The notes under the pieces are model-generated. The model saw only the letters and a program-made list of their open reading frames with translations. It searched no databases and had not been told where the DNA came from. Source: JBCDHN01 sp965224535 (GTDB lineage Bacteria; Verrucomicrobiota; Verrucomicrobiia; Verrucomicrobiales; DEV007). Taken from it: DNA of 64,000 bases. The position numbers and the translations under genes are program-made. How positions within the stretch are numbered: the stretch's first letter is position 1; each line of letters starts with the position of its first letter. The DNA lies in NCBI GenBank assembly GCA_965224535.1, contig CBDCZR010000018.1, positions 1 to 64,000 on the forward strand, written 5' to 3'. Below, in pieces: positions 40,226-48,889 of the stretch.

Positions 40226-41764
40226 TCAGTCCCGGTGACGGCGCTGCCAATCACGCCGAATCGAGCGGATCAACGCAGCGTAACCGTCTTTCGGTAAATC
40301 AACGTAGTGAATTTTGTTCACCTGGAAGTCGTGATAGTCTCCGCAATCCTCCACGCGGACGGGGATGAAAAAGCTGCGCGGTTTAAGTATTTCACGCCGG
40401 TCCATGGCCCACTTCACCTCCAGTTTCCAGTAGCCTTCCTGTTGAGACGGTTCAGCCTCGGAAGCATCCGGGTTCTGTGTTTGTTTCGAAAGCAAAAAAA
40501 CAACGTAGTTGACTTTTTTCCCAATGGCTTCCTCCAGCGGATCTTTCCATTCCAATCCATATTCGAGTTGGTCGCGATCAACCCAGGTGCGAAACCCCGC
40601 CTGGCGCAACTCCTTCCGTATCGCCTCCATGTAAGGGGTGTCGCGGTGCGAGTAGCTGATGAAAATGAGCGGTTTGTGCGGATCGTCACCATCTTCCTCT
40701 TCTTCATTTAGGTCTTCATCCTGTGCTGTAGTCTCGTCCAATGGGACTCGAATGGTTCGCGACTTTTTCACTTCGGAATAAGCATCGTAAAGTTGCTCGA
40801 CAAACCTATCAGCCCTGAGATCGCTGAAGGTAATCTTGTGGCCCGGCTGGCTGAAAAAGATTCGAGCTTGCGCCACATCAGGGCCTTCGAGTTGCTCCAA
40901 CTCGAAGGCGTGGGAGTTGTTGAGCCGGTTGACCTCCTTGTCGATGATCCTCAAAATCACCCGAAAGTGCCAGTGGTGGAGACCAAATCCGAGAAAGAGG
41001 CGAACTTTGCCCCTGTCAGCGATTTGGTTCGCAATATCGAGAGGCAGCTTTTGATTTCCGAGCGCGACCAGGTAGTCAATAATGTCGTTTTCAGTGACGA
41101 CCAGCGAATCCGCGTCGTCCACCGAGCCAAAAAGCTGATAAACCAACGGATTTTGGACCGAACTCCCAATCACATCGGACACCCCGCGTTCCTCTGTGGA
41201 GCGGAAGTTGAAAAACCTTTTGGTCGGTTCCTTCAAGCCACCGTTCGGTCCCTTAGCCTTGGCCAGAGCGTTAATCAAGAAGGGATCAAAGGACGTGGTG
41301 AAATAATTAGCAAAAGGTAGAGCAGCCAATTTTTCATGCAACGATGGGATAACGTCATGAAACTGCTCAAAAACATCCTCCACCATACTATGAATGTCTG
41401 CTAAATCCGCCTTTTGAGATGAAAGAACTCCTTGCGCGATACTGGGCAAATGGATCGCCAATTGACGGGTTCTGGAAAATTCAACTCGTAAAAACTCCTC
41501 CATCTCGAGTTGGAGGTTGGCATGTTCAGTGCTGCGGACAATGCCGCGTTGGTGGAGCCATTGGTCTAACCTTTGGCTCACCCTAGATGCTTCCTCGACC
41601 GCCCCATCCGGAACCCTGTCGTCCAGCAGCATCTCCAATTTTCGGGCAACTAACTCGCGAGGCGTGTAGTGTCCATCTTCGGTGGGTAACTGGGCCAAAT
41701 CCGACCCTACAAAAAGGAGACATTTTCCATCATGGAGCCTCCGAGCCAAAGACCGTACGTTCAT
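40226..41764 (-). CDS. SIR2-TIR fusion protein (probable NAD-consuming effector)
   Basis: The 512-residue protein has a SIR2-like domain at about residues 8-330. LLFVGSDLA at 17-24 stands for the GAGxS loop, and FANYFTTSFDPFL at 151-163 is the NYD region. VYQLFGSVDDADSLVVTENDI carries Phe212 at the usual catalytic His position, and LFLGFGLHHWHFR follows. An acidic linker (about 345-362) leads to a TIR domain at about 364-505: LIFISYSHRD, the FRTWVDRDQL loop, VVFLLSKQT, and YWKLEVKWAMDR with candidate catalytic Glu449. Both folds can hydrolyse NAD in phage-defence systems such as Thoeris. Its start overlaps the preceding gene's stop (ATGA), and the STAND gene follows 25 bases on. Confidence 0.85.
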   Translation of the reverse strand: MNVRSLARRLHDGKCLLFVGSDLAQLPTEDGHYTPRELVARKLEMLLDDRVPDGAVEEASRVSQRLDQWLHQRGIVRSTEHANLQLEMEEFLRVEFSRTRQLAIHLPSIAQGVLSSQKADLADIHSMVEDVFEQFHDVIPSLHEKLAALPFANYFTTSFDPFLINALAKAKGPNGGLKEPTKRFFNFRSTEERGVSDVIGSSVQNPLVYQLFGSVDDADSLVVTENDIIDYLVALGNQKLPLDIANQIADRGKVRLFLGFGLHHWHFRVILRIIDKEVNRLNNSHAFELEQLEGPDVAQARIFFSQPGHKITFSDLRADRFVEQLYDAYSEVKKSRTIRVPLDETTAQDEDLNEEEEDGDDPHKPLIFISYSHRDTPYMEAIRKELRQAGFRTWVDRDQLEYGLEWKDPLEEAIGKKVNYVVFLLSKQTQNPDASEAEPSQQEGYWKLEVKWAMDRREILKPRSFFIPVRVEDCGDYHDFQVNKIHYVDLPKDGYAALIRSIRRDWQRRHRD

Positions 41765-42165
41765 GAAGCCAACTCACCATCCTGCCCAAACGAATCCTGA
41801 ACGAACCGGATCAAGGTCTCCACATCCGCCTCATCCATCTTCAGATCTCGTCCCCGTGCCAGGAGAAAACTCCGCACAGGCCCTGAAAGGCCGTGCTTGA
41901 TCGCAAGCTCGATCATATCTAGCAAATGATCTTCCCTTACCGATCCTTCAGGTGGAACCACATTCAATGCTTGGTTGTCGTTCGGCTTTTTTTCAATTTT
42001 CTGCGCGTCCCTTTTTTCAACCTTTAGCTTGTCACGATAATACTCTAACGCTGCAGGTGGTGCGTGAAGAATATCCTGCAGCTGTACAATTTGACGGTAG
42101 CGTGAGTTGAGCACCATACGCAGGTTCCCAGTATTTTTGGCCTTTTTTGTGCCGTGTGTAGCCAT
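41761..42165 (-). CDS. Small protein of unknown function, first gene of immune operon
   Basis: The 134-residue protein begins MATHGTKKAKNTGNL. A basic, possibly helical N-terminal half (MVLNSRYRQIVQLQDILHAPPAALEYYRDKLKVEK) is followed by a Lys/Asn-rich linker. The C-terminal helical part reads VREDHLLDMIELAIKHGLSG, then FLLARGRDLKMDEADVETLIRFVQDSFG. The C-terminal part looks like a compact helical bundle of the kind used as effector-associated or death-like adaptor domains, but I cannot name the family. Its stop overlaps the ATG of the SIR2-TIR gene, so the two are translationally coupled. No signal peptide or membrane segment is present. Confidence 0.65.
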   Translation of the reverse strand: MATHGTKKAKNTGNLRMVLNSRYRQIVQLQDILHAPPAALEYYRDKLKVEKRDAQKIEKKPNDNQALNVVPPEGSVREDHLLDMIELAIKHGLSGPVRSFLLARGRDLKMDEADVETLIRFVQDSFGQDGELAS

Positions 42166-42481
42166 ATCATGCGTGAGGGTTAGAGCAAACCTAGCCTGCT
42201 CACCACGGAAAACGCAAGAAAAAAAAGCGCAAGGGAAAAAACGCGGGTGTGAAGGCTACAACGGTGGCAAAACCGCGCTAGGCATTCAGCGGCCTCACCA
42301 TAGCGAGCGATGCCCAGAAACTTCGATTGAATCTACATCCTTACTTTGGATTGAGATGCCGCACTGCGCTGTTAGAGCATTCTCCACGCTCAAGTTTCGC
42401 GCTTGGCAAGTCACCTCCAGTTGGTTCCTTTGGTTGAAAGCGCTCTCCACATCTTCCACGCCGCGAACCCTCTGACGAGTA
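42166..42481. other. Intergenic region upstream of the immune operon
   Basis: No gene is supported in these 316 bases, which should hold the promoter of the leftward three-gene operon. I find no strong promoter or inverted repeat. At the far end, CCGCGAACCCTC at 42461-42472 is repeated at 42806-42817, where it overlaps the slipin stop region, so the right 333-bp copy is framed by a 12-base direct repeat. Confidence 0.5.
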
Positions 42482-42769
42482 GTGGTGGAAATTCGTGAAA
42501 CGCTGGAGCTGGACGACTACAACCGGCAACAGGCCATTTGGATGCTGGCCGGCGACGATCCCCTGCTGGAAGACGCCGTGATTGAGCGGGAAAAGGGGAT
42601 CATGAAGGCGCAACTCATCATCCGCGGCGGACGTTGGCTAACCAATCTGCGCGACTCTTCCGGCGATTCGCCGGTTGGGCTGCGAATTCCGGGAGACAAG
42701 CTAAAGGGCTACGAAGGCTACTTTGGCCCGTTGCTGCGTTGGCTGAAAGACCGGGGAATTGGCGGCTGA
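42482..42769 (+). pseudogene. C-terminal fragment of the two-TM protein
   Basis: These bases encode the last 96 codons of the gene at 33963-36185 almost unchanged: VEIRETLELDDYNRQQ, then GGRWLTNLRDSSGDSP, ending LLRWLKDRGIGG. There is no start signal or upstream domain. It is a by-product of the duplication that brackets the immune operon, not a gene. Confidence 0.85.
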
Positions 42770-42814
42770 AACGCGGAAATCCGCGGAATTTCCCCGATTT
42801 TTTTACCGCGAACC
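42482..42814 (+). repeat. Right 333-bp direct repeat bracketing the immune operon
   Basis: This is a near-identical copy of 35898-36228. Here it runs from a headless fragment of the two-TM gene into the final bases of the slipin gene on the opposite strand (stop at 42803-42805), so this junction is the ancestral one. The copies differ at about eight positions plus a longer T run. Confidence 0.9.
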
Positions 42815-43576
42815 CTCGCCGTCGGAAAGAATGGGCGGCAGGCCGAAGTGGAAGCTGTTGCTGTGGGAGGATTCGCCCATTTTTTGCAGCGCTTCCAGTT
42901 CCTTGAGCCGCAGCAGGGTAGGGTTGTCCTTGACCAACTGGGCTAGCTCTTTCTCGGATTTTAGCTGCGTTTCCAGGGCTTCGCTCTTGGCGCGCGATTC
43001 AATTTTGATCGCCTCAGCGCGTTTTTCGGCCTCGATGAGCATGGCTTCGCTGCGACGCTCGGTTTCCAGCACGTTGTTCATGATTTCGCGCAAATTACCC
43101 GGAAAAACCAGGTCCTTCACGTCCGCGCGGGTGATTTGCACGCCGTAGGAGGCCGCAGTCTCCGCCACGTCGGCCTTGACGAAGTCGGAGATTTCGTTGC
43201 GGTCGGTCAGGATTTCATCCAGGTTTTTTTCGGAAAGAAAGCGCCGGGCGGATAATTGCACGTCCTCGTAGATTCGCTCTTCGTAGGACGCCACGCGGTG
43301 GAGGGCGGCCACGGGATCGGAGACGCGAAAGTTAACCAGCACGCTAATGCGCACGGCGACCTTGTCTGCGGTCAGGATTTCCTGGCCTTTGAGCGTGATG
43401 GAGCGGTCGCGCGTATCCACTTGCACGACGTACATCTCCGGCTTGCGCGGTCCGAACCAGCCGCCGTCGCCACTTTCGAATTCGTAGCGGCCGGGGTTGA
43501 GCAGTTCCTCGAACACGCCGTCTTTGTACAGCGCGCCGCGGAACCCTTCGCGGATGACGTGGACTTGTTTGTTCAT
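42803..43576 (-). CDS. SPFH/band-7 domain protein (slipin-like)
   Basis: The ATG at 43576 (MNKQVHVIREGFRGALYKDG) gives 257 residues. The SPFH core is clear: YVVQVDTRDRSITLKGQEIL, VNFRVSDPVAALH, the FLSEKNLDEILTDRNEIS segment, and YGVQITRADVKDLVFPGNLREIMN. A charged coiled coil with EKRAEAIKIESRAKSEALETQ follows. Unlike classical slipins it has no N-terminal hydrophobic hairpin, so membrane attachment would need a partner. Its last 12 bases are part of the right direct repeat, which shows that its 3' end abutted the two-TM gene before the immune operon arrived. Confidence 0.85.
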   Translation of the reverse strand: MNKQVHVIREGFRGALYKDGVFEELLNPGRYEFESGDGGWFGPRKPEMYVVQVDTRDRSITLKGQEILTADKVAVRISVLVNFRVSDPVAALHRVASYEERIYEDVQLSARRFLSEKNLDEILTDRNEISDFVKADVAETAASYGVQITRADVKDLVFPGNLREIMNNVLETERRSEAMLIEAEKRAEAIKIESRAKSEALETQLKSEKELAQLVKDNPTLLRLKELEALQKMGESSHSNSFHFGLPPILSDGEGSR

Positions 43577-43891
43577 GGTCGGTTTTTGGTTGTTGTGTGA
43601 GGAAAAAATTGGTGGAGGAGGGCCAATTTTCGGGCCTATTGGAAAGACGCGCCGGATTCTATGAGAAATCCATAACTCTTGGCTGGAGGAGTCAGAACCA
43701 CACGTTTCGGACCCGTCAGGCCCCCTCCATTTTTTTTGCAACCGGCGTCCAGCCACCCGCCGGTATCGTGCAATGTGAGGGTAGGTTACACCGCTTTGCC
43801 GCCGGGTCAACCGGCAAGTGCCGAACGCCGAAAGGCGCGCTCGAGCAATTTTTTTGGCGCTATCGCGGTCCCTAACGGCCTAACGGCAACG
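43577..43891. other. Intergenic region between slipin and PQQ-propeller genes
   Basis: I support no gene here. The 315 bases are the slipin 5' flank and the 3' flank of the leftward propeller gene. A CGCC-GAAA-GGCG hairpin and a short TTTTTTT run near 43840-43860 could be a weak terminator, but the stem and T run are not adjacent. Confidence 0.4.
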
Positions 43892-45457
43892 CTAATCCGC
43901 GGCGGCGGCGACTTTCAGGTCGTAACACAGGACGCGTTCCCGGTTGCGGACGATCGCCTTGGAGCCAATGATTGCCGGAGAGCTGCAACCCAGCGCGCCG
44001 ATCTTAACGCGGCCCAGAATTTCGTGACCGCCGGGTTTGGCGCCGATCATGGCCAAAAATCCGCCGTTATTCTCGTAAACCAGCAGTTTGCCGTTGGCGA
44101 GCAGGGGAGAGGACAGGTTGGAGGAGCGCTCCACCTCCCACAAGGTGTCGCCGGTCTCCAGATTCAGGCACATGTGCCGCGCGCTGCCCAGGTGATACAC
44201 GTGCCCGCCGTCGATGATGGGGCTGGAGCCGTAGCGCCGCGCCAGGAACCCCTTGGCCCAAATTTGACGCGCACCTTCGGCTGACAACCGGAACGCGGTT
44301 AGGCTCTGGCCGTCGGTTTTGCTGGTCACGATGCAGTGATCGCCGGCCACTACCGGGGTCGCGTCGCCGCCAGCCCGATGGCGCCACCTGACCTCGCCGT
44401 TTTCGGAGTCCACGCCGATCAATTCCCGGCCGCCGTTGCAAATCACCACGTCGTTCCAAATTGTCGGAGAACTGTTGGTGGTGCTGACGTCCTTACACTC
44501 CCACAACAACTCGCCGTTGGCTGAATCCAGCGCCACCAACTGGCCAATTTGCGCAAAAACGCGGCCCTCGGTCACCAGCGGCGAGCAGGCGATCGGTCGC
44601 TTGCGCGGAAGGGCAAATTTCCACCGTTGCTCGCCGGAAGTTGCGTCCACGGCGTAGATTCCGTCGCTCAAAACGGCGTAAACCGTGCCATCGGCCACGG
44701 CGGGGGTGCTGGAGGATGTTCGGCCCGTGGGATGCCCCGGAACTTCAAATTTCCACAGCGTCGAGCCATCCTCCAAGTTCAGGCAAATGACCACGTCGTT
44801 GGCCTCTTTTTTCGTGTTTGGCACCGTTGTCAGGATTTTTTCGGCCGTGGCGGGATCCTTCCAGGCTTGCGCCTCCACCCAGCTCTTCAACTCCGCGGCG
44901 CTGGTGAATTCGCGGTTCACGGCGGGCACAATCAGCTCCAAATCCGCCCACGGGATCGCCGTTTTACCCTGCTTGAACCGGCTAACCACCCAGCCCTTGT
45001 ACTTGAGCAACTGCTTTTCATCCAGATTCTCGTCCGCCCACTTTTCGGACCACTCTCGCAAAGCGGCGCCGCGCAGGCGGGGGCTCAAATTCATCCGCGC
45101 CTCCTCAAATTTGGCCATCACCTCCGGGCTCAAGTCGTTGTTGCGGTGGCCCAGGTTGCCCATCACCCGGTTGTCGATTTTTCGGGTCTCAGTCGGCACG
45201 TCGCGATGCCAAACCACGCTCAAATACACCTTGCCATCGGCCACCGACACGCTGCCGTGCCCGCCATCGCGATCGGAGGGGATTTCCTCGCTTTCCCACA
45301 ATTTAGCCGGCGAAAAATCGTCGCCCCAGGTTTCGGGCAGGTCCACGTTGGTGGCGATGCCGTTGCGGGAGGGACCGCGCCATTGCGGCCAATCGGCCAA
45401 AACGCTGCCGGTGAAGAGAAGCAGGGCGAGGAGGGCAAAGCAGGAACGGATGGTCAT
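43892..45457 (-). CDS. Exported PQQ-type beta-propeller protein
   Basis: The 521-residue protein has a signal peptide (cut near VLA, residue 21) followed by WPQWRGPSRNGIA, the usual opening of this PVC protein family. Propeller blades show the W-x-F repeats (DGSTLWKFEVPGHP, SGEQRWKFALP, NGELLWECKD, NGEVRWRHRAG, TGDTLWEVERS). A helical insertion interrupts the propeller at about residues 100-210. There are no obvious dehydrogenase catalytic or haem motifs. It may be a scaffold or BamB-like binding protein in the periplasm rather than a PQQ enzyme. Confidence 0.8.
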   Translation of the reverse strand: MTIRSCFALLALLLFTGSVLADWPQWRGPSRNGIATNVDLPETWGDDFSPAKLWESEEIPSDRDGGHGSVSVADGKVYLSVVWHRDVPTETRKIDNRVMGNLGHRNNDLSPEVMAKFEEARMNLSPRLRGAALREWSEKWADENLDEKQLLKYKGWVVSRFKQGKTAIPWADLELIVPAVNREFTSAAELKSWVEAQAWKDPATAEKILTTVPNTKKEANDVVICLNLEDGSTLWKFEVPGHPTGRTSSSTPAVADGTVYAVLSDGIYAVDATSGEQRWKFALPRKRPIACSPLVTEGRVFAQIGQLVALDSANGELLWECKDVSTTNSSPTIWNDVVICNGGRELIGVDSENGEVRWRHRAGGDATPVVAGDHCIVTSKTDGQSLTAFRLSAEGARQIWAKGFLARRYGSSPIIDGGHVYHLGSARHMCLNLETGDTLWEVERSSNLSSPLLANGKLLVYENNGGFLAMIGAKPGGHEILGRVKIGALGCSSPAIIGSKAIVRNRERVLCYDLKVAAAAD

Positions 45458-45512
45458 GTCGGTTTAAGATTGCGTGGCTTTTTCACGGCGAGCAGGGCGG
45501 GCGGCTTTCAGC

Positions 45513-46034
45513 TCAAAGCTTGATCTTCAGCCCCATTTCCGCCTTCATCGCCAAAAGCGCCTCAGCATTGCCCTTGGCGTCGTCCACCGGGTGATGGGTG
45601 TGCCGGGTTTTGCGCAGATGCTTGAAATTTTGGAAGCAATCCTTCACCAGGCCCTTGTAGAGCGAGCCCAAATTCGTCGAGCTGAATCCGAACGGATTTT
45701 TGCCCAGAAAATGGTGGAAATACCAGTTCACGAACTGCCAATCGAACCCGTTGTTGTCGCTGACAAACATCGGTTGGCCGGCTTTGTTGGATTTCGCGAT
45801 CCAATCGCGAAAACGCGTCATTTCGGCCTTGGGATCGCCGAACTTCAGCGTTTCCCCGCGTTCGAAGCCACTCACCTCCAACGCATCGGGAATCCAGTTT
45901 TCCGAGATCGGGCAAAACTTGCCGTAAAACGTGCAATTCAGCCCCTCATCCACGCGCACGGCGCCCAAACTGACCATGGAGTAATCCCCCGGAATGGGGC
46001 CATCGGCTTCAATATCGACCATGAAGTAGCTCAT
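45513..46034 (-). CDS. DEDDh 3'-5' exonuclease
   Basis: This 173-residue RNase T/DnaQ-like protein has the four acidic positions. Asp7 and Glu9 are in MVDIEADGP, Asp98 in NNGFDWQFVNWYF, and the HHPVDDAKGNAEALL segment at 147-160 supplies His and Asp. It starts at the ATG at 46034. Such stand-alone enzymes trim RNA or single-stranded DNA ends. It is followed by the propeller gene 55 bases downstream on the same strand. Confidence 0.85.
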   Translation of the reverse strand: MSYFMVDIEADGPIPGDYSMVSLGAVRVDEGLNCTFYGKFCPISENWIPDALEVSGFERGETLKFGDPKAEMTRFRDWIAKSNKAGQPMFVSDNNGFDWQFVNWYFHHFLGKNPFGFSSTNLGSLYKGLVKDCFQNFKHLRKTRHTHHPVDDAKGNAEALLAMKAEMGLKIKL

Positions 46035-46181
46035 GAGCGACTATTGACGGAGGACGACGAAATTCAACCCGTTCGCATCCTCGTAGGTGAGGAAAGGGTT
46101 GAAGGAAGCTCGATCTTGCGCACCCTACTCCCCCCAAAACGGTCGCCAGTTTTGAACTGCGAAAACCTGCCTCAGAATAAA

Positions 46182-46256
46182 TGGAGCGGGTGATGAGATT
46201 TGAACTCACGACATCTTCCTTGGCAAGGAAGTGCTCTACCACTGAGCTACACCCGC
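46182..46256 (-). tRNA. tRNA-Gly (GCC)
   Basis: Read on the minus strand, GCGGGTGTAGCTCAGTGGTAGAGC opens a full cloverleaf. The anticodon arm CTTCC-TTGCCAA-GGAAG gives GCC, the T arm contains GTTCAAATC, the 3' acceptor strand CACCCGC pairs with GCGGGTG, and an encoded CCA ends it at 46182-46184. Confidence 0.97.
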
Positions 46257-46370
46257 GTCACGTGGTTTTTAGCCGTTGGGAGCGCAAGTATCTGGCCGCA
46301 GGCTCTTTTCCGCAAGCGGAAAAGTCAATTTCGCAGGGAGCGTGTTCAACTCAGGCGAAACCTCCCCCCG

Positions 46371-48842
46371 CTACTCGCTGGCGGCGACTTTTTGGTTGGA
46401 TTCCGGGGGATCGTAGGATTGCGCGAGTTTGCGGTCGGAGGTCCAGATGCGCAGGACGCCGTCTTGGCCGCCGGCGATGAAAAATTTGCCGTCGCGGCTC
46501 ACGGTGGAGGCGAACAAGAATCCGTCAGAGCCACTCAGGGCGCTGGTGTCGAGCTTGATGGATTTGTCGCCGCTGGTGGTGAGAACCTGCTCCGAGGCGC
46601 TGGAAACGAAGGAGACGGAGGTGACTTCCTTGGTCCAACCCTTGATCGTCTTGGTTTGCTCGCCACTTTCCACGCTCCACAGTTTCACCTCGGTATCGGC
46701 GCTGGCGGAGGCGAGGTGACGGCCGTCGGGGCTCCAATCGACGCCCAAAACGTGGCCGGTGTGGGCTTCGAAGCTTTGGCGGTGCTCCAGGGTGGCAGCG
46801 TCGAAGGTTTTCACGAATTTGTCCGTGGATCCGGTCGCGATTTGGCTGCCGTCGGGCGAAAAGGCGATTTCGGTGATGGTGTCGCTGTGGGCCTCGACGT
46901 TTTCGGCCAAAACCGTGGATTCTTCGTCGCCGGCGCCGATTTTCGGGTCCCAAACCTTGAGCCGGCCGCTGCGGGAGGGGACGCCGCTGCCGGTGAGGAG
47001 ATTTCCGGAGGGGCTGAAGGCGAGCGCGGTGACGCGGTCGATGAGAATCTCGGGATCGTCGCCATCGCCGATTTGGCCGGCGTTTTCCCAGGTTCGCTCG
47101 GCATTCCAGGCGATGGCTTTGCCGGCTTTGGTCTGCGCGACGAGCTGATTTTTCGGCGAAACGCGGATTGCGGTGAGTTCCTCGCCCAGGGGCAGCGTTT
47201 CCAGGTGAGCGCCGGTTTCAGCGGCGAAAATGTGGACGTCGCCGGTCTTCAGTGCGGTGTAAACCCGGGCTCCGTCGGCGGAAAACGCGATTCCGGCCAG
47301 GGCCAGCTTCGGGACCTCTTCGGCGATGCGTTTCTGGATGGCTTCGCGCTCGGTTTTTAGCGTTTCCTTGGCGGAATCCGCGGTGGCCTTCTTGGCTTTG
47401 GCTTCGGCGACTTTTCGAGCCGCGTCACCGGTCAATTTGGCGGCTAAATCGCGGTTGCGGATCGCCAGCGAAATGGCGCGCCGGGCGCTGGCGACTTCCG
47501 CTTCGGCGGCTTCCAGCTCGGTCTTGGTTTTTTCGGCGGCTTTTTTCAGATTTTCGTCGTCCGGCGTCTTTTTCAGCGCATGAACGGCCAATTGATGGGC
47601 CCGGGCTTTTTTGGCGAATTCAGCGCGCTTTTCGGCCCAGGTTTGGCGTTTGGTCGGGATTTCCTGACCGGCTTTGTCGGCGGCCTCGCCCTCCTTTTTC
47701 CAGGCTTCCTCCAGTTTGGGGATGGCGGCGTTGTAAATGCCGCTCAGCCGGTTGGCGCGGGCTTCATCGCGCTGAATTTCGGCGATTCTGACCGGCAAAT
47801 CCGGCGTTAGGTCGAAAGTTTGCAGCGCTTTGCCGTCGGAGAGCTGAAACAGCTTGGCCGGTCCGGTGGCCGCCATCACCAAAAGCTGGGTTTGCTCCGA
47901 ATTCAGCACCACCTGAGTCGGCGTGACGCCGGCGGCGATTTGCTTGGCGACTTTCCAGGCCGGCGGGGCGGGAGCGGGCTGGCCTTCGGCCGGTTTTTCC
48001 GGTGCGGGCGGGATATCGTAAATCCGGACGGTGGCGTCTTTGCCGGCGGTGAGCAGTTGGGCGCCTTTTTCGCCGATTTTGAAGCGAATCGGCGCTCCCG
48101 CGGCTTCGGCGGGCATGCCCTCGATGCTAACCGGCTCGATTTTGGCCGCTTCTACCTCAGCCTGGGGCAAAACGTCCGGCCTGCGCCAGAATTTGACGGT
48201 GCGGAAGCCGCCCGAGGCCAAAGTTCCGTCGGGCGCAAAGGCGAGCGAGTGCACCAGATCGCGATGCGCATTTTTGAGGTTGGCGACGAGCTTTTGCTGG
48301 CGCAGATCGTAGATTTGGATGCCGTGACCGCGGCCGGAGGCGACAAACCGGGCGTCGTCGGAAATGGCGACGGTGTAGATGGACTGGCTCTCCACTTTGA
48401 GCCATTTTTTTGGGGCTGCCGCGGCGATATTGGCAGTTCCCTTGGCGCCCTGATCGATCCAGAGCTTGAGCAGGGCCAGTTGCTCGGGATTGAGGTCGTG
48501 CGCCTTGGATTTGTTCTTGGCCGGCGGCATGATCGGCTCCTCAATGTGCGCGGCGGTGGTGAACACGAAGCTGGCCGCGGCATTGCCGGGAACGATGCCC
48601 GGGCCGGTGTCGCCGCCCTTCAGGATTGCTTCCGGCGTTTCGAGGATGAGCTTGGCTTTTGCCTTGGTTTCGTTGTGGCAGGCAAAGCAGTTTTTCTTGA
48701 GGAAGGGGACGATTTCGAAGTTGAAATCGACCGGACTTTCCCGCTTGAGATTGGCGACGGGAAGGGCCTCTTGCGCGGCGAGGAAGCCCGGCGCAAGCAG
48801 GCAAGCGGCGAACGCGGCGGTTAGGTGGCGATTCAGGTTCAT
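46371..48842 (-). CDS. Haem-c/WD40 protein with internal coiled coil
   Basis: The 823-residue exported protein has a signal peptide (about 1-23). A planctomycete-type cytochrome domain carries CFACH at residues 52-56 and the distal MPP motif near 104. WD40 blades follow (LVHSLAFAPDGTLASGGF...). A coiled coil of about 160 residues (RAISLAIRNRDLAAKLTGDAAR region) splits the propeller. More WD40 blades end the protein (ITEIAFSPDGSQIATGSTDK; VLGVDWSPDGRHLASASAD). It is the last gene of a leftward cluster with the PPC and DUF1549/DUF1553 genes, 47 bases from the PPC gene. Function is unproven; electron transfer coupled to polymer breakdown is a common guess. Confidence 0.85.
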   Translation of the reverse strand: MNLNRHLTAAFAACLLAPGFLAAQEALPVANLKRESPVDFNFEIVPFLKKNCFACHNETKAKAKLILETPEAILKGGDTGPGIVPGNAAASFVFTTAAHIEEPIMPPAKNKSKAHDLNPEQLALLKLWIDQGAKGTANIAAAAPKKWLKVESQSIYTVAISDDARFVASGRGHGIQIYDLRQQKLVANLKNAHRDLVHSLAFAPDGTLASGGFRTVKFWRRPDVLPQAEVEAAKIEPVSIEGMPAEAAGAPIRFKIGEKGAQLLTAGKDATVRIYDIPPAPEKPAEGQPAPAPPAWKVAKQIAAGVTPTQVVLNSEQTQLLVMAATGPAKLFQLSDGKALQTFDLTPDLPVRIAEIQRDEARANRLSGIYNAAIPKLEEAWKKEGEAADKAGQEIPTKRQTWAEKRAEFAKKARAHQLAVHALKKTPDDENLKKAAEKTKTELEAAEAEVASARRAISLAIRNRDLAAKLTGDAARKVAEAKAKKATADSAKETLKTEREAIQKRIAEEVPKLALAGIAFSADGARVYTALKTGDVHIFAAETGAHLETLPLGEELTAIRVSPKNQLVAQTKAGKAIAWNAERTWENAGQIGDGDDPEILIDRVTALAFSPSGNLLTGSGVPSRSGRLKVWDPKIGAGDEESTVLAENVEAHSDTITEIAFSPDGSQIATGSTDKFVKTFDAATLEHRQSFEAHTGHVLGVDWSPDGRHLASASADTEVKLWSVESGEQTKTIKGWTKEVTSVSFVSSASEQVLTTSGDKSIKLDTSALSGSDGFLFASTVSRDGKFFIAGGQDGVLRIWTSDRKLAQSYDPPESNQKVAASE

Positions 48843-48889
48843 GGTGAATTTGTGCTTGGTTCTTTGTGCTTTGTGCTTGGTTCTCGGGG

